This document shows, one piece after another, positions 35,447 to 43,452 of a stretch of DNA of 54,339 nt (the first letter of the stretch is position 1; each line of letters opens with the position of its first letter). Position numbers and translations under genes: made by a program. This stretch comes from Bacteroidales bacterium (GTDB lineage Bacteria > Bacteroidota > Bacteroidia > Bacteroidales > CG2-30-32-10). The stretch is taken from the NCBI GenBank assembly GCA_035353855.1, contig DAOQAK010000023.1, forward strand, positions 1 to 54,339, written 5' to 3'. Below the pieces are notes generated by a model that saw nothing but the letters and a program-made list of their open reading frames with translations, ran no database searches and was not told where the DNA came from.

Positions 35447-36313
35447 ATGATTAATGTAAAGAATAAACATTTAATAATGTTATTGTGCCTTGTATTTTTA
35501 TACTTTACAATTTATTCGCAAAACATATATACAAAAAAAGGTATATGGGAAATTAATGGTGGGTACGATATAAATGTTCCTAAAGTTTCGAATTATAATT
35601 ATATTCAATTTATTGGAACAGATCCATCATATGCTCCATATAATAGCTATATTGATGTAAACGTGAAACCGATTACTGTTAAAACTCCTTATATTAACTT
35701 ATGCGGGAATTTTCTTATACATAATTTCAATGACAAAAATATATTCCGTTTAGGGATCGGGGCCTTCTATTATCAAAGAAATTACCAGTTTACATATTCT
35801 GGTAAAGATATAACAAGATATACGGTATATTTCCCTTCAATACCAGATTCAGCAATTCATATAGGAAAAGAAGCTTACAACATGAATAATTTTGGAATAA
35901 ATTTTTCTTTTATTCATTATTATAAATTAGCTAAGATTGGTTTTCTATTTAATAAATTAGAAGTAAATTTTGCAAATCCGTATATCTACCATCATAAATT
36001 TAGTGATACTTCTCGTTATGTAAACGGAAAAGTTAGTATAACAAATTTTTATGGGTACAAAGGTATTCATACAATGATTGGGTTCCCTTTACCTACCATG
36101 ACATTAAATTATTATTTAGGGTTTAGTTTTATCCTATTTCCAAATCTTTCTATTACTCCAAATATTGGGATGCTATTGTTAAGAAAAGATTTTGATAATA
36201 AAAGACATATACATTATTGGGATCAAGATTTGTTTAATGAAGGAACATACCAGATTAATAAACATTATCTTTTTATGAGGGGAGGTATTACTTTGAATTT
36301 TACATTTAATTAA
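35447..36313 (+). CDS. Exported hypothetical protein, probable outer-membrane barrel
   Basis: 288 residues, possibly starting at Met 11. A signal peptide (about 8-25, LCLVFLYFTIYS) is followed by many short aromatic beta-strand-like stretches and a last residue pattern GGITLNFTFN, typical of a barrel end. It shares TKKGIWEINGGYDINVP with the truncated copy at 34620. No named family recognised. Confidence 0.55.
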   Translation: MINVKNKHLIMLLCLVFLYFTIYSQNIYTKKGIWEINGGYDINVPKVSNYNYIQFIGTDPSYAPYNSYIDVNVKPITVKTPYINLCGNFLIHNFNDKNIFRLGIGAFYYQRNYQFTYSGKDITRYTVYFPSIPDSAIHIGKEAYNMNNFGINFSFIHYYKLAKIGFLFNKLEVNFANPYIYHHKFSDTSRYVNGKVSITNFYGYKGIHTMIGFPLPTMTLNYYLGFSFILFPNLSITPNIGMLLLRKDFDNKRHIHYWDQDLFNEGTYQINKHYLFMRGGITLNFTFN

Positions 36314-36404
36314 CCCTTCTTTAATAAAATGGTTCAAATCAAGACTGCTATATGAACGTAGATAAATTGATTATTCTATTAGAAATAATAATAAACCTCA
36401 TGGT

Positions 36405-38468
36405 GTGGGTATGCTTTCTTCATTAACTTCTTCGAATGGTTATGCCGAAAATTATACATACAACGATCTCAGCCTTATATCAAAGAAAATTACAACCATT
36501 GATGGTACTTCATATTCGCAGGATTATACCTACGATAATTTAAGCCGTCTGCAAAATTATTCATACCCTTACAATAGCTCTGCTGAATTTTCGTTACAAT
36601 ACCAATACAACACTATAAGCGGCGATTTGCAAAAAATTATTAATACCAATACCTCTGATGTGATTTGGGAATGTTCGACAGTGAATGCGCTTGGACAGAT
36701 TAGTTATTACAAAACCTCAAACGGTATTATTAGAACAGATAAAATATATGATCCGGTTAATCATTTGTTAACGGGTATAAGTTCAAGTACCGGAGGTATG
36801 GTTAATTACAAGCAGTTACTGGAATACACGTACAATAGCAAATTCCAAATGGAAACCCGTAGTGATAATATAAATAATATTACCGAAACATTCACTTACG
36901 ATAAAAATCGCTTAAGCTCATCATTAGTTACAGGGCAGTCTATAGTTGAAACAACATTTGAAGATGCGACCGGTAATATTGAATATAAAACCAATTTGGG
37001 CGACTATGATTACGAGCTTGCGCAACCTCATGCAGTAAATAAAATAACACCGCATACAGGCGAAAATACTATTGTTTCGACTGATCCACAAGTAATAAAT
37101 TACACTTCGTTCAATAAAGTAAACGATATTACCGAAGGCGATTATTACATGGACTTTGTATATGGCGCCGACCATCAGCGTATAAAAACCGAACTAAAAA
37201 ACAGTTCGGGCAATTCGTTAATAAAACAAAAATATTTTATTGATAATTTAGAAATAGAGAAAAATGCGGATAACTTGTATCGGAAATTATTTTACATTTA
37301 CGCTACCACAGGCATAGTGGGTATTTATGAAATGAAAAGCACAGGAATAAATAAAATGCACTACGTGTATACCGACCATTTGGGTTCCTATAATGTAATT
37401 ACCGATGCAACTGGAAACGTTGAAGAACAATTAAGTTTTGATGCGTGGGGACGCAGGCGTAATGCAACCGACTGGAGTTACACTAATTTGCCAACTACAT
37501 TTTTATTCGACCGTGGTTATACCGGGCACGAACATTTGGATGTATTTAATTTAATAAACATGAATGGACGTATGTACGACCCATTAGTTGGGCGTTTCCT
37601 TAGCCCCGATAATTATACACAAAGTGCTACCACGCAGGGCTTGAACCGCTACAGTTATTGCTTAAATAATCCATTAGCTTATACCGACCCAAGTGGGTAT
37701 TTAGCTTATGGTGCAGGTTACAACACAGGACAAGATTTGGCAGCTATTAATCATCAGTTGCAAATGGAAAACTATGATTGGTTTAATGATTTAAAAGCTG
37801 CTGTTGTTAAAGGTGGCAATTCAATAAGTTTTACTTTTACAAATGTATCAGGTTATGGTGAAGGAGCTGATGGGTGGTATACATCTGCTGAAAAAGCTGC
37901 GAAAGCGATAACAGATTATGTGCTTAAAATTTCCCAAGCAAATGCTACTGCCTCGTTGAATGGGTGTGGTTTTATTAAATTCTCGGAGGATGGTGTATAT
38001 ATTACAAGAACTGGTGCTATTAAAACTTTAAAAGCTGAAGAAGGTGAAAACGCTAAATATTGTTCAACAGTAATAATTTATAACGGTAAAATACTATACT
38101 CGGGTTATTTAGTTGCAAGTGAAGCAGGTTATAATTTAGGAACAAGAGACAAATTACTAAATAGTCAATATAAATTGTTAGCTGATGATGAACATAAAAT
38201 TGTTGCAGGTACTACAAATAAATGGCCTTCGTTTCTAATTGATGAAGGAAATCCAAATACAAATGATGATGATATTTTGTTGCATCCAGGTTATATGATA
38301 AATAATTTCTGGGGTTGCTGGGGATTTAGTGAAGATTTGCCTGCGATTGAAGTCAATGGACCTCATTATGATAAAATGCTAAGATTAAATTATAAGAACA
38401 TGGAGAGTATAATTCTAAATCTGCAAAAAAATTATTATGATAAGGGCATCTCAATATATTTAAAATAA
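36405..38468 (+). CDS. Rhs/YD-repeat protein with variable C-terminal domain, N-terminally truncated (copy 1)
   Basis: 687 residues; the frame is open back to 36366 but has no good start and no signal peptide, so the 5' part is lost. YD repeats (YTYDNLSRL and similar) cover about 1-310. The Rhs core follows: DHLGSYNVITDATGNVEE, then GRMYDPLVGRFLSPDNY and NRYSYCLNNPLAYTDPSGY (ending about 432). The C-terminal 255 residues differ from copy 2 and are probably the toxin domain. They contain DDILLHPGYMINNFWGCW, a pattern that recalls the ILIHxGN...GC motif of DUF5675-type domains; this is tentative. The next gene, 20 bases on, may encode its immunity protein. Probably a stored, unexpressed cassette. 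Confidence 0.8.
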   Translation: MGMLSSLTSSNGYAENYTYNDLSLISKKITTIDGTSYSQDYTYDNLSRLQNYSYPYNSSAEFSLQYQYNTISGDLQKIINTNTSDVIWECSTVNALGQISYYKTSNGIIRTDKIYDPVNHLLTGISSSTGGMVNYKQLLEYTYNSKFQMETRSDNINNITETFTYDKNRLSSSLVTGQSIVETTFEDATGNIEYKTNLGDYDYELAQPHAVNKITPHTGENTIVSTDPQVINYTSFNKVNDITEGDYYMDFVYGADHQRIKTELKNSSGNSLIKQKYFIDNLEIEKNADNLYRKLFYIYATTGIVGIYEMKSTGINKMHYVYTDHLGSYNVITDATGNVEEQLSFDAWGRRRNATDWSYTNLPTTFLFDRGYTGHEHLDVFNLINMNGRMYDPLVGRFLSPDNYTQSATTQGLNRYSYCLNNPLAYTDPSGYLAYGAGYNTGQDLAAINHQLQMENYDWFNDLKAAVVKGGNSISFTFTNVSGYGEGADGWYTSAEKAAKAITDYVLKISQANATASLNGCGFIKFSEDGVYITRTGAIKTLKAEEGENAKYCSTVIIYNGKILYSGYLVASEAGYNLGTRDKLLNSQYKLLADDEHKIVAGTTNKWPSFLIDEGNPNTNDDDILLHPGYMINNFWGCWGFSEDLPAIEVNGPHYDKMLRLNYKNMESIILNLQKNYYDKGISIYLK
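37447..37718 (+). repeat. 272-bp Rhs core repeat, copy 1
   Basis: By eye identical, base for base, to 39565-39836. It covers the Rhs core from the GRRRNATDW region to DPSGYLAYGAG. The sequences diverge fully right after it and partly before it. Confidence 0.85.
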
Positions 38469-38488
38469 AAAATCAAAATCCATGTATT

Positions 38489-39187
38489 ATGAAACTACAA
38501 TATATTTATATTATATTCTTAATGTTTATTACAAATTGTAAAGCACAAGATACAATTAAAAAAAATAATTTTAACAACGGTTTAGCAAATTATAAACTAA
38601 AAAATTATAAACAGTCATTAATTGATTTTGATAAAGCAATTAATGCTGATTCAAATTATGCAGAAGCATATTATCAGAGAGGTTTGGTAAAAGAAAAGTT
38701 ACAAATGAATTGCAAAGAAGCCTACACTGATTATACTAAAGCAATATGTCTAGGAATAAATAAAGCAGAAGTATATTGTGCAAGAGCCTTTTCAATGAAT
38801 TGTGATGCTTATATTGACAGTAAATATAATAAATACATATTTGACGATATTGAAAAAGCTTTATATTTGGATAGTACATATGCAGGGGCATATGCTACAA
38901 GAGCAATCTTTCGAATTTATCGTTATTATGATTCTACAAAAGTATTTTCTGATCCTATCCCCGATTCCATTTATAAAATGGCAATTAATGATTATGATAA
39001 GGCTATAAAATATGATACTATAAATACATATTATTATGTTAATAGAGGTTTGTACAAAATACATATTAAAGAAATCGAAAATGCTTGTGAAGATTTTAAA
39101 AAAGCAGCAGAAATGGGGGGGGATTACGAAAAACAATATTATGATATTTATTGTATAAAACAGAATGGTATAAAAGAAAATAAATAA
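38489..39187 (+). CDS. Exported TPR protein, candidate immunity protein of Rhs copy 1
   Basis: 232 residues. A signal peptide (about 1-19, IYIIFLMFITNCKAQ; a lipoprotein site at Cys17 is possible but Asn at -1 is atypical). Tetratricopeptide repeats follow: ALANYKLKNYKQSLIDFDKAI-like (30-60), AEAYYQRGLVKEKL (62-95), and one more near 170-215 (YYVNRGLYKIHIKEIENA). TPR proteins usually bind other proteins. Its place 20 bases after the Rhs toxin domain suggests immunity, but that is inference. Confidence 0.65.
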   Translation: MKLQYIYIIFLMFITNCKAQDTIKKNNFNNGLANYKLKNYKQSLIDFDKAINADSNYAEAYYQRGLVKEKLQMNCKEAYTDYTKAICLGINKAEVYCARAFSMNCDAYIDSKYNKYIFDDIEKALYLDSTYAGAYATRAIFRIYRYYDSTKVFSDPIPDSIYKMAINDYDKAIKYDTINTYYYVNRGLYKIHIKEIENACEDFKKAAEMGGDYEKQYYDIYCIKQNGIKENK

Positions 39188-39200
39188 TTATTTTCTTTAT

Positions 39201-39365
39201 GAGCCTGTTTAAAATTTTATAAAATATTTTACTATCAGTAACTTATAAAATTACATTTATATTATAATTAAAGAACTTGTTTTCTTATAAAGCCCATTAT
39301 TTCTGTATTTTGATTTTTATAAAAATAGTATACATAAAATTAATGAATGAAATTTAAACAGGCTC
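39201..39365. mobile_element. MITE-like element with GAGCCTGTTTAAA ends
   Basis: 165 bp with perfect 13-bp inverted ends (39201-39213 and 39353-39365), and near-matching bases beyond. The interior is AT-rich and non-coding. The flanks end in TAT and begin with TAT, possibly a 3-bp target duplication. The ends look like those of IS5-type elements, but no transposase is nearby. Confidence 0.75.
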
Positions 39366-39443
39366 TATACTTGAAAAATGAAATTGAACTTGGATAAAAT
39401 GATGAAACATTTTTAAAGATATATAAAAATTTATGTAAATAAA

Positions 39444-40520
39444 ATGCACTACGTGTATACCGACCATCTGGGTTCGTATAATGTAATTATCAATGCAGCA
39501 GGAAATGTTGAAGAGCAATTAAATTTTGATGCATGCTTGCCCGTCCGTAATGAAATGAAGGCGGGGGGACGCAGGCGTAATGCAACCGACTGGAGTTACA
39601 CTAATTTGCCAACTACATTTTTATTCGACCGTGGTTATACCGGGCACGAACATTTGGATGTATTTAATTTAATAAACATGAATGGACGTATGTACGACCC
39701 ATTAGTTGGGCGTTTCCTTAGCCCCGATAATTATACACAAAGTGCTACCACGCAGGGCTTGAACCGCTACAGTTATTGCTTAAATAATCCATTAGCTTAT
39801 ACCGACCCAAGTGGGTATTTAGCTTATGGTGCAGGTATAACAGCCTTAAATGGGGGTAATTATGATGATGTGTTTGGCGGCATGGTTTCAGGTGCTGTTA
39901 TGGGTGGGTTCTCAGGTGCTGCCGCAGGTGGTGTGAATGCTGCTTTTGGAGATTTTAGAGGTGTTGCGGGTGGTGGTTTGAAAAATGCATTGTATGAAGT
40001 TGGTTTTTCTTCAATTAAAGGAGGAGCATCTGGACTTGCTGCAGGTGGAGTAATGGCTGCAATGAATAGAGATGCCTCTTATTTATGGAAAGGAGCTGCT
40101 TATGGCGCAGCATTTGGCGCAGGGATGGCAGGAATGAGAATTGCAACAATGGGACCTACATTTATTCCAGACCCTGAAATATACTGCGATTTAGAGGATT
40201 ATGGGCAAGTATATAGAAGCGGTTCTATATTCACTCCTAGAGGTGCTGGTATTACTTTAGGTCGAAATGTTGTGGTTAAATTAACAGGAAATACTGATTA
40301 TGACAGGTATTTGCTTCATCATGAGACAGGGCACATTATTGACATCAATAAAATGGGGGCTTATGGATTTTATAGAAGAACGTTGTCGGAATACAGACAA
40401 TATAGTTTAAAATATGTTTATGATACACCTGGTACATTAGAGTGGTCTGCGGAGTCACATGCATTTCAAAGACTTGGTTATATTTATAATTCATTTGGTA
40501 AAATTCAATATACATGGTAG
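39444..40520 (+). CDS. Rhs core fragment with zinc-metallopeptidase-like C-terminal domain (copy 2)
   Basis: 358 residues; homology to copy 1 begins at about 39435, so only the end of the Rhs core is kept and the ATG is internal to the original gene. After DPSGYLAYGAG the sequence changes to a Gly/Ala-rich stretch (about 140-225, with GGFSGAAAGG) and then a domain with HHETGH (292-297), an HExxH zinc site, and EWSAESHA (332-339), which may supply the third ligand. This fits the metallopeptidase toxins of polymorphic toxin systems. An 11-residue insert (CLPVRNEMKAG) replaces the Trp of copy 1. The stop overlaps the next gene by 7 nt. Confidence 0.78.
   Translation: MHYVYTDHLGSYNVIINAAGNVEEQLNFDACLPVRNEMKAGGRRRNATDWSYTNLPTTFLFDRGYTGHEHLDVFNLINMNGRMYDPLVGRFLSPDNYTQSATTQGLNRYSYCLNNPLAYTDPSGYLAYGAGITALNGGNYDDVFGGMVSGAVMGGFSGAAAGGVNAAFGDFRGVAGGGLKNALYEVGFSSIKGGASGLAAGGVMAAMNRDASYLWKGAAYGAAFGAGMAGMRIATMGPTFIPDPEIYCDLEDYGQVYRSGSIFTPRGAGITLGRNVVVKLTGNTDYDRYLLHHETGHIIDINKMGAYGFYRRTLSEYRQYSLKYVYDTPGTLEWSAESHAFQRLGYIYNSFGKIQYTW
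39535..39566 (+). repeat. In-frame mini-insert in Rhs copy 2
   Basis: Compared with copy 1 (GATGC-GT-GGGGACGC), copy 2 has about 32 bases where copy 1 has two: ATGCTTGCCCGTCCG, then TAATGAAATGAAGGCGG. The net gain is 30 bases or 10 codons, so the frame is kept. The ends TGCCCGTCC and GGCGGG are partly complementary. The same insert, one base different, lies in copy 3 at about 41360-41392. Confidence 0.75.
39565..39836 (+). repeat. 272-bp Rhs core repeat, copy 2
   Basis: Matches 37447-37718 without a difference that I can see. Such identity, next to segments with several mismatches, points to recent duplication or gene conversion. Confidence 0.85.
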
Positions 40521-40891
40521 CACAAAAAAAATATTTATCTAGGTATATAAAACTGTATTTGGTTTTGGCTTTGCTTATTCTGTTCATTTATTCTTGTGAT
40601 TGCATACAACATGTTCAAGGTGTAATTATAGATTCATCGACAAAGGTTCCCGTTGATAGCTCAAGTATTACAAGATATTATAAAGGTGACACAGTGAATA
40701 TTCACAATGGATGTTTGTATACTGATATAAACGGACGATTTGAATTTACAACAATGGCAGGCGGTTTATTTGGATGTCCTCGAATTAGGTTATTGATAAA
40801 AAAAGAAGGCTATGAGGCTTTAATTAAAGAATATCGGTCTTGTTGTACAGATAATGACACGATATTACTGAAAAGGACAATAAAAAAATAA
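40514..40891 (+). CDS. Lipoprotein, candidate immunity protein of Rhs copy 2
   Basis: 125 residues. The signal ends LFIYSC (Cys at about 28), then CDCIQHVQGVIIDSSTKVPV and YTDINGRFEFTTMAGG, which resemble a carboxypeptidase regulatory-like (transthyretin-type) fold. It overlaps the end of the Rhs toxin frame by 7 nt (ATGGTAG), so translation is probably coupled. Small exported proteins in this place are usual for Rhs immunity. A terminator follows. Confidence 0.65.
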   Translation: MVAQKKYLSRYIKLYLVLALLILFIYSCDCIQHVQGVIIDSSTKVPVDSSSITRYYKGDTVNIHNGCLYTDINGRFEFTTMAGGLFGCPRIRLLIKKEGYEALIKEYRSCCTDNDTILLKRTIKK

Positions 40892-40964
40892 GAAAAGTTA
40901 TTGATAATGCTAGTTCGCCATCGTGCAGAATGATAAAATAAATATTAATTACCTGAATAAAACA

Positions 40965-41000
40965 AAAGCCCCGAATCTTTTTCATTTCGGGGCTTTCAAT
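40965..41000 (+). terminator. Terminator after Rhs copy 2 module
   Basis: AAAGCCCCGAA pairs with TTCGGGGCTTT (11 bp) around a T-rich loop. The T tail is weak. It separates the copy 2 module from pseudogene copy 3. Confidence 0.75.
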
Positions 41001-41056
41001 AAAATATAGGGATAGTCCTTTAATAAAAAGGGGGATATTTTATTTAAAGAATTCCT

Positions 41057-41550
41057 GATAACTTGTATCGGAAATTATTTTACATTTACGCTACCACAGG
41101 CATAGTGGGTATTTATGAAATGAAAAGCACAGGAATAAATAAAATGCACTACGTGTATACCAATCATCTTGGTTCGTATAATGTATACAGAATCTTAGCA
41201 GATTTGAAAAGCAAAATGTGCTTAGATTCTGTTATGCCGATTTATCCCGACTTATCGCGGATAGTGAATTTATGCAACCGAACTTGTGAGCTCATGAATA
41301 CCTTATCGGTATAATTACCGATGCAAGCGGAAATGTTGAAGAGCAATTAAGTTTTGATGCATGCTTGCCCGTCCGCAATGAAATGAAGGCGGGGGGACGC
41401 AGACGTAATGCAAGCGATTGGAGTTATACAAATGTTCCAACATCGTTTATATTTGACAGGGGATATACAGGGCATGAACATTTGGATAATTTTGCGTTAA
41501 TAAATATGAATGGGCGACTTTATGATCCAGCGATAGGGCGAATGCTTTGA
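41057..41550 (+). pseudogene. Rhs core pseudogene (copy 3), with a MITE inside
   Basis: Homology to copy 1 starts at GATAACTTGTATCGG (41057). It encodes LYRKLFYIYATTGIVGIYEM and HYVYTNHLGSYNV, is then cut by repeat family A (41184-41313), and resumes with ITDASGNVEEQLSFDA, the 11-residue insert and GRRRNASDWSYTN. It ends in a TGA right after DPAIGRML, where SPDN should follow. It has no toxin domain. It is more diverged from copy 1 than copy 2 is. Confidence 0.88.
41184..41313. repeat. MITE-like repeat family A, copy 3 (short form)
   Basis: 130 bp, TATACAGAATC to TTATCGGTATA. It lacks about 35 bases (between CCTT and ATCGG) present in copies 1 and 2. Removing it with one TA restores the Rhs reading ATAATG-TA-ATTACC, so insertion was at a TA. 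Confidence 0.88.
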
Positions 41551-41607
41551 GTAAAAAAGAAAACAATTTTATACGCTAATAAGGGAATTCAGAATTGAGA
41601 TTTAGAA

Positions 41608-42744
41608 TCATGAAATATATTCAAGATAATTATCTTTGTTGATTACAATAAATTTTGAGTCGGGATAAGTTTGTTTCCATGCAGCAGGAGTTTTGCATTT
41701 TGAAGTATTGTATTTAATTTCAAATGCAAATAATTTTCCATCGCGTTCTTCAATAAGGTCAATTTCCTGCTGGTCGTATGTCCTCCAGAAAAAATAATTT
41801 GAATGAACTTTCGAAAATTTCTGAAATTTAATTCTTTCGCTTATAATATAATTCTCCCATAATTGCCCTGTATCATTTCTTAATTCAAGTGTATTGAAAT
41901 TTGAAATTACAGCGTTACGAATACCATTATACCAGAAATAATATTTTGAATTTTTTACAATTTCTTTTCTTAAATTTTTACTGAACCCGTTTAATTTAAA
42001 AATGATAAAAGTTTTTTCAAGCAGGTCTATGTAGCGTTCAACAGTATTACGGCTTAATGATACTTTTTGCCCTATTTCAGAATACGAGACTTCGCTACCT
42101 GTTTGAAATGCAAGCAAACGAAGAATATTAAGTATTTTGTAAGAGTTTTTTATATTATCCAATTCCAAAATATCTTTCAGTAAATATGAGTTAATAAGAC
42201 TGTTTAAATATTCCTGTTTTTCGGCAAAACTTTTTAATAAATATGTTTCAGGATAAATTCCATAGATTAACTTATGTTCAAAATTAGCTTTTGATTCTAT
42301 AATATTTTCATGTTTTTTTAACTCACATTGTGCAAATGGAAAAAGATTAAAGTTAATATTTCTGCCTGTAAGCGGTAGCGGTTCACCTAATTTCTATGAT
42401 ATATCAAATACTGATGAGCCTGTTGCAATAATAGTGAGCCCCGGTATTTCGTCAATCATCAGTTTAAGAATATTTCCTATTGAATTTATTTTCTGCGCTT
42501 CATCAATTATTAATAATTTATTTTTCCCGATTATATTTCGATAATTAGCAATGCTTCTTTTTTCAAGTAATGATGATGTTGTATAATCATCGCCATTTAA
42601 TAATAAATAGGGTGTTTTAATTTCTTTGAGGATTTGTTTGATGAAAAAAGTTTTCCCTGTGCGTCTTGCGCCAAGTAAAACCAATACTTTTCCCGATTTT
42701 ATCTTTTTTAAAAACTCATGTTTTATATATCTTTGTATAATCAT
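41608..42744 (-). pseudogene. AAA ATPase with DUF4143 domain, broken by one stop codon
   Basis: The N-terminal ATPase part has a Walker A GARRTGKT (about 26-33) and Walker B LLIIDEAQ. A TAG at 42394-42396 stops the frame after VFDIS. The same frame goes on at once with KLGEPLPLTGRN and is open to 41608, with a winged-helix-like region (SEIGQKVSLSRNTVERYI) and the DUF4143 end (DQQEIDLIEERDGKLFAFEIK). A full protein would have about 378 residues, normal for the family. So one nonsense change separates it from an intact gene. Such ATPases are common in mobile or defence regions; the function is unknown. Confidence 0.85.
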
Positions 42745-43282
42745 TTTGTGTTAATTTATTTAATTAGATGAACAAATTCACATTAATTCATTCAACAAAA
42801 CAAATAATAATGCATATTTCAGAAGTCAGAATGCAGAATGGAATTGGAAGTTTAAAATCAACAGTTATTAATAACTACAAATGACGATGAATGACTATGA
42901 ACTATAGTGAAGCGTATGATAAAAATATCTTTGCGCCCTTTGTGTAAATTCTTTGTGTTTCTTTGCGGTTAATGGATAAGCAGATAAGGGAATTTAATAT
43001 GCAGTATTCAGTCAACAGTTGGCAAATTACAATGTATGACTCTGCACGGCAAGCTAATGACTATTAATAAATGTCTGACAAATTTCTCTGTGAACCTTCG
43101 TGGAATCTTCGTGTAGCTCTGTGTAAAAAAAAAGAAAACAAGTTTATTAGATAACAAGGAAATTCAAAAGTTGGAAATCAAATAGCAGTCTTCGGTCATC
43201 AGTTAGCAATATTCAATCATGACTACTAATGACAATGAATGACAGCGCAGCGTAATAACTATTTAACAACAAATGACAAATG

Positions 43283-43347
43283 AGGTATAAGGGTATAAGG
43301 TATAAGGTATAAGGGTATAAGGTATAAAGTATAAGGGTATAAAGTAA
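43283..43347. repeat. Tandem GGTATAA-type repeat
   Basis: About eight degenerate units of 7-9 bp (AAGGTATAA, AGGGTATAA, AAAGTATAA) in a row. Confidence 0.8.
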
Positions 43348-43390
43348 CATCAAGCCCCATTACGGTTAATAATACCAAACGCCAAACATT

Positions 43391-43445
43391 GAACATCAAA
43401 CATCAAACGTCGAACATCGAACATCGAACGTCAAACGTCAAACTT
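43391..43445. repeat. 7-bp tandem repeat (RTCRAAC)n
   Basis: About eight units such as ATCAAAC, GTCGAAC, ATCGAAC and GTCAAAC in perfect 7-bp register. It ends next to the stop of the tricorn-type gene. Confidence 0.85.
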
Positions 43446-43452
43446 AAAAACC

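Larger units (their letters stand above)
42745..43452. other. 708-bp gene-free stretch of degenerate short repeats
   Basis: No gene. It holds two CTTTGTG-type repeat blocks (42928-42975 and 43082-43126), two ATGAATGAC-type blocks (42878-42900 and 43222-43245), a GGTATAA tandem array (about 43283-43347) and a 7-bp array at 43391-43445. Confidence 0.7.

Noticed and set aside
43283..43445. CRISPR array
   Set aside because: The units are 7-9 bp, degenerate and without spacers of constant length. No cas genes are nearby.
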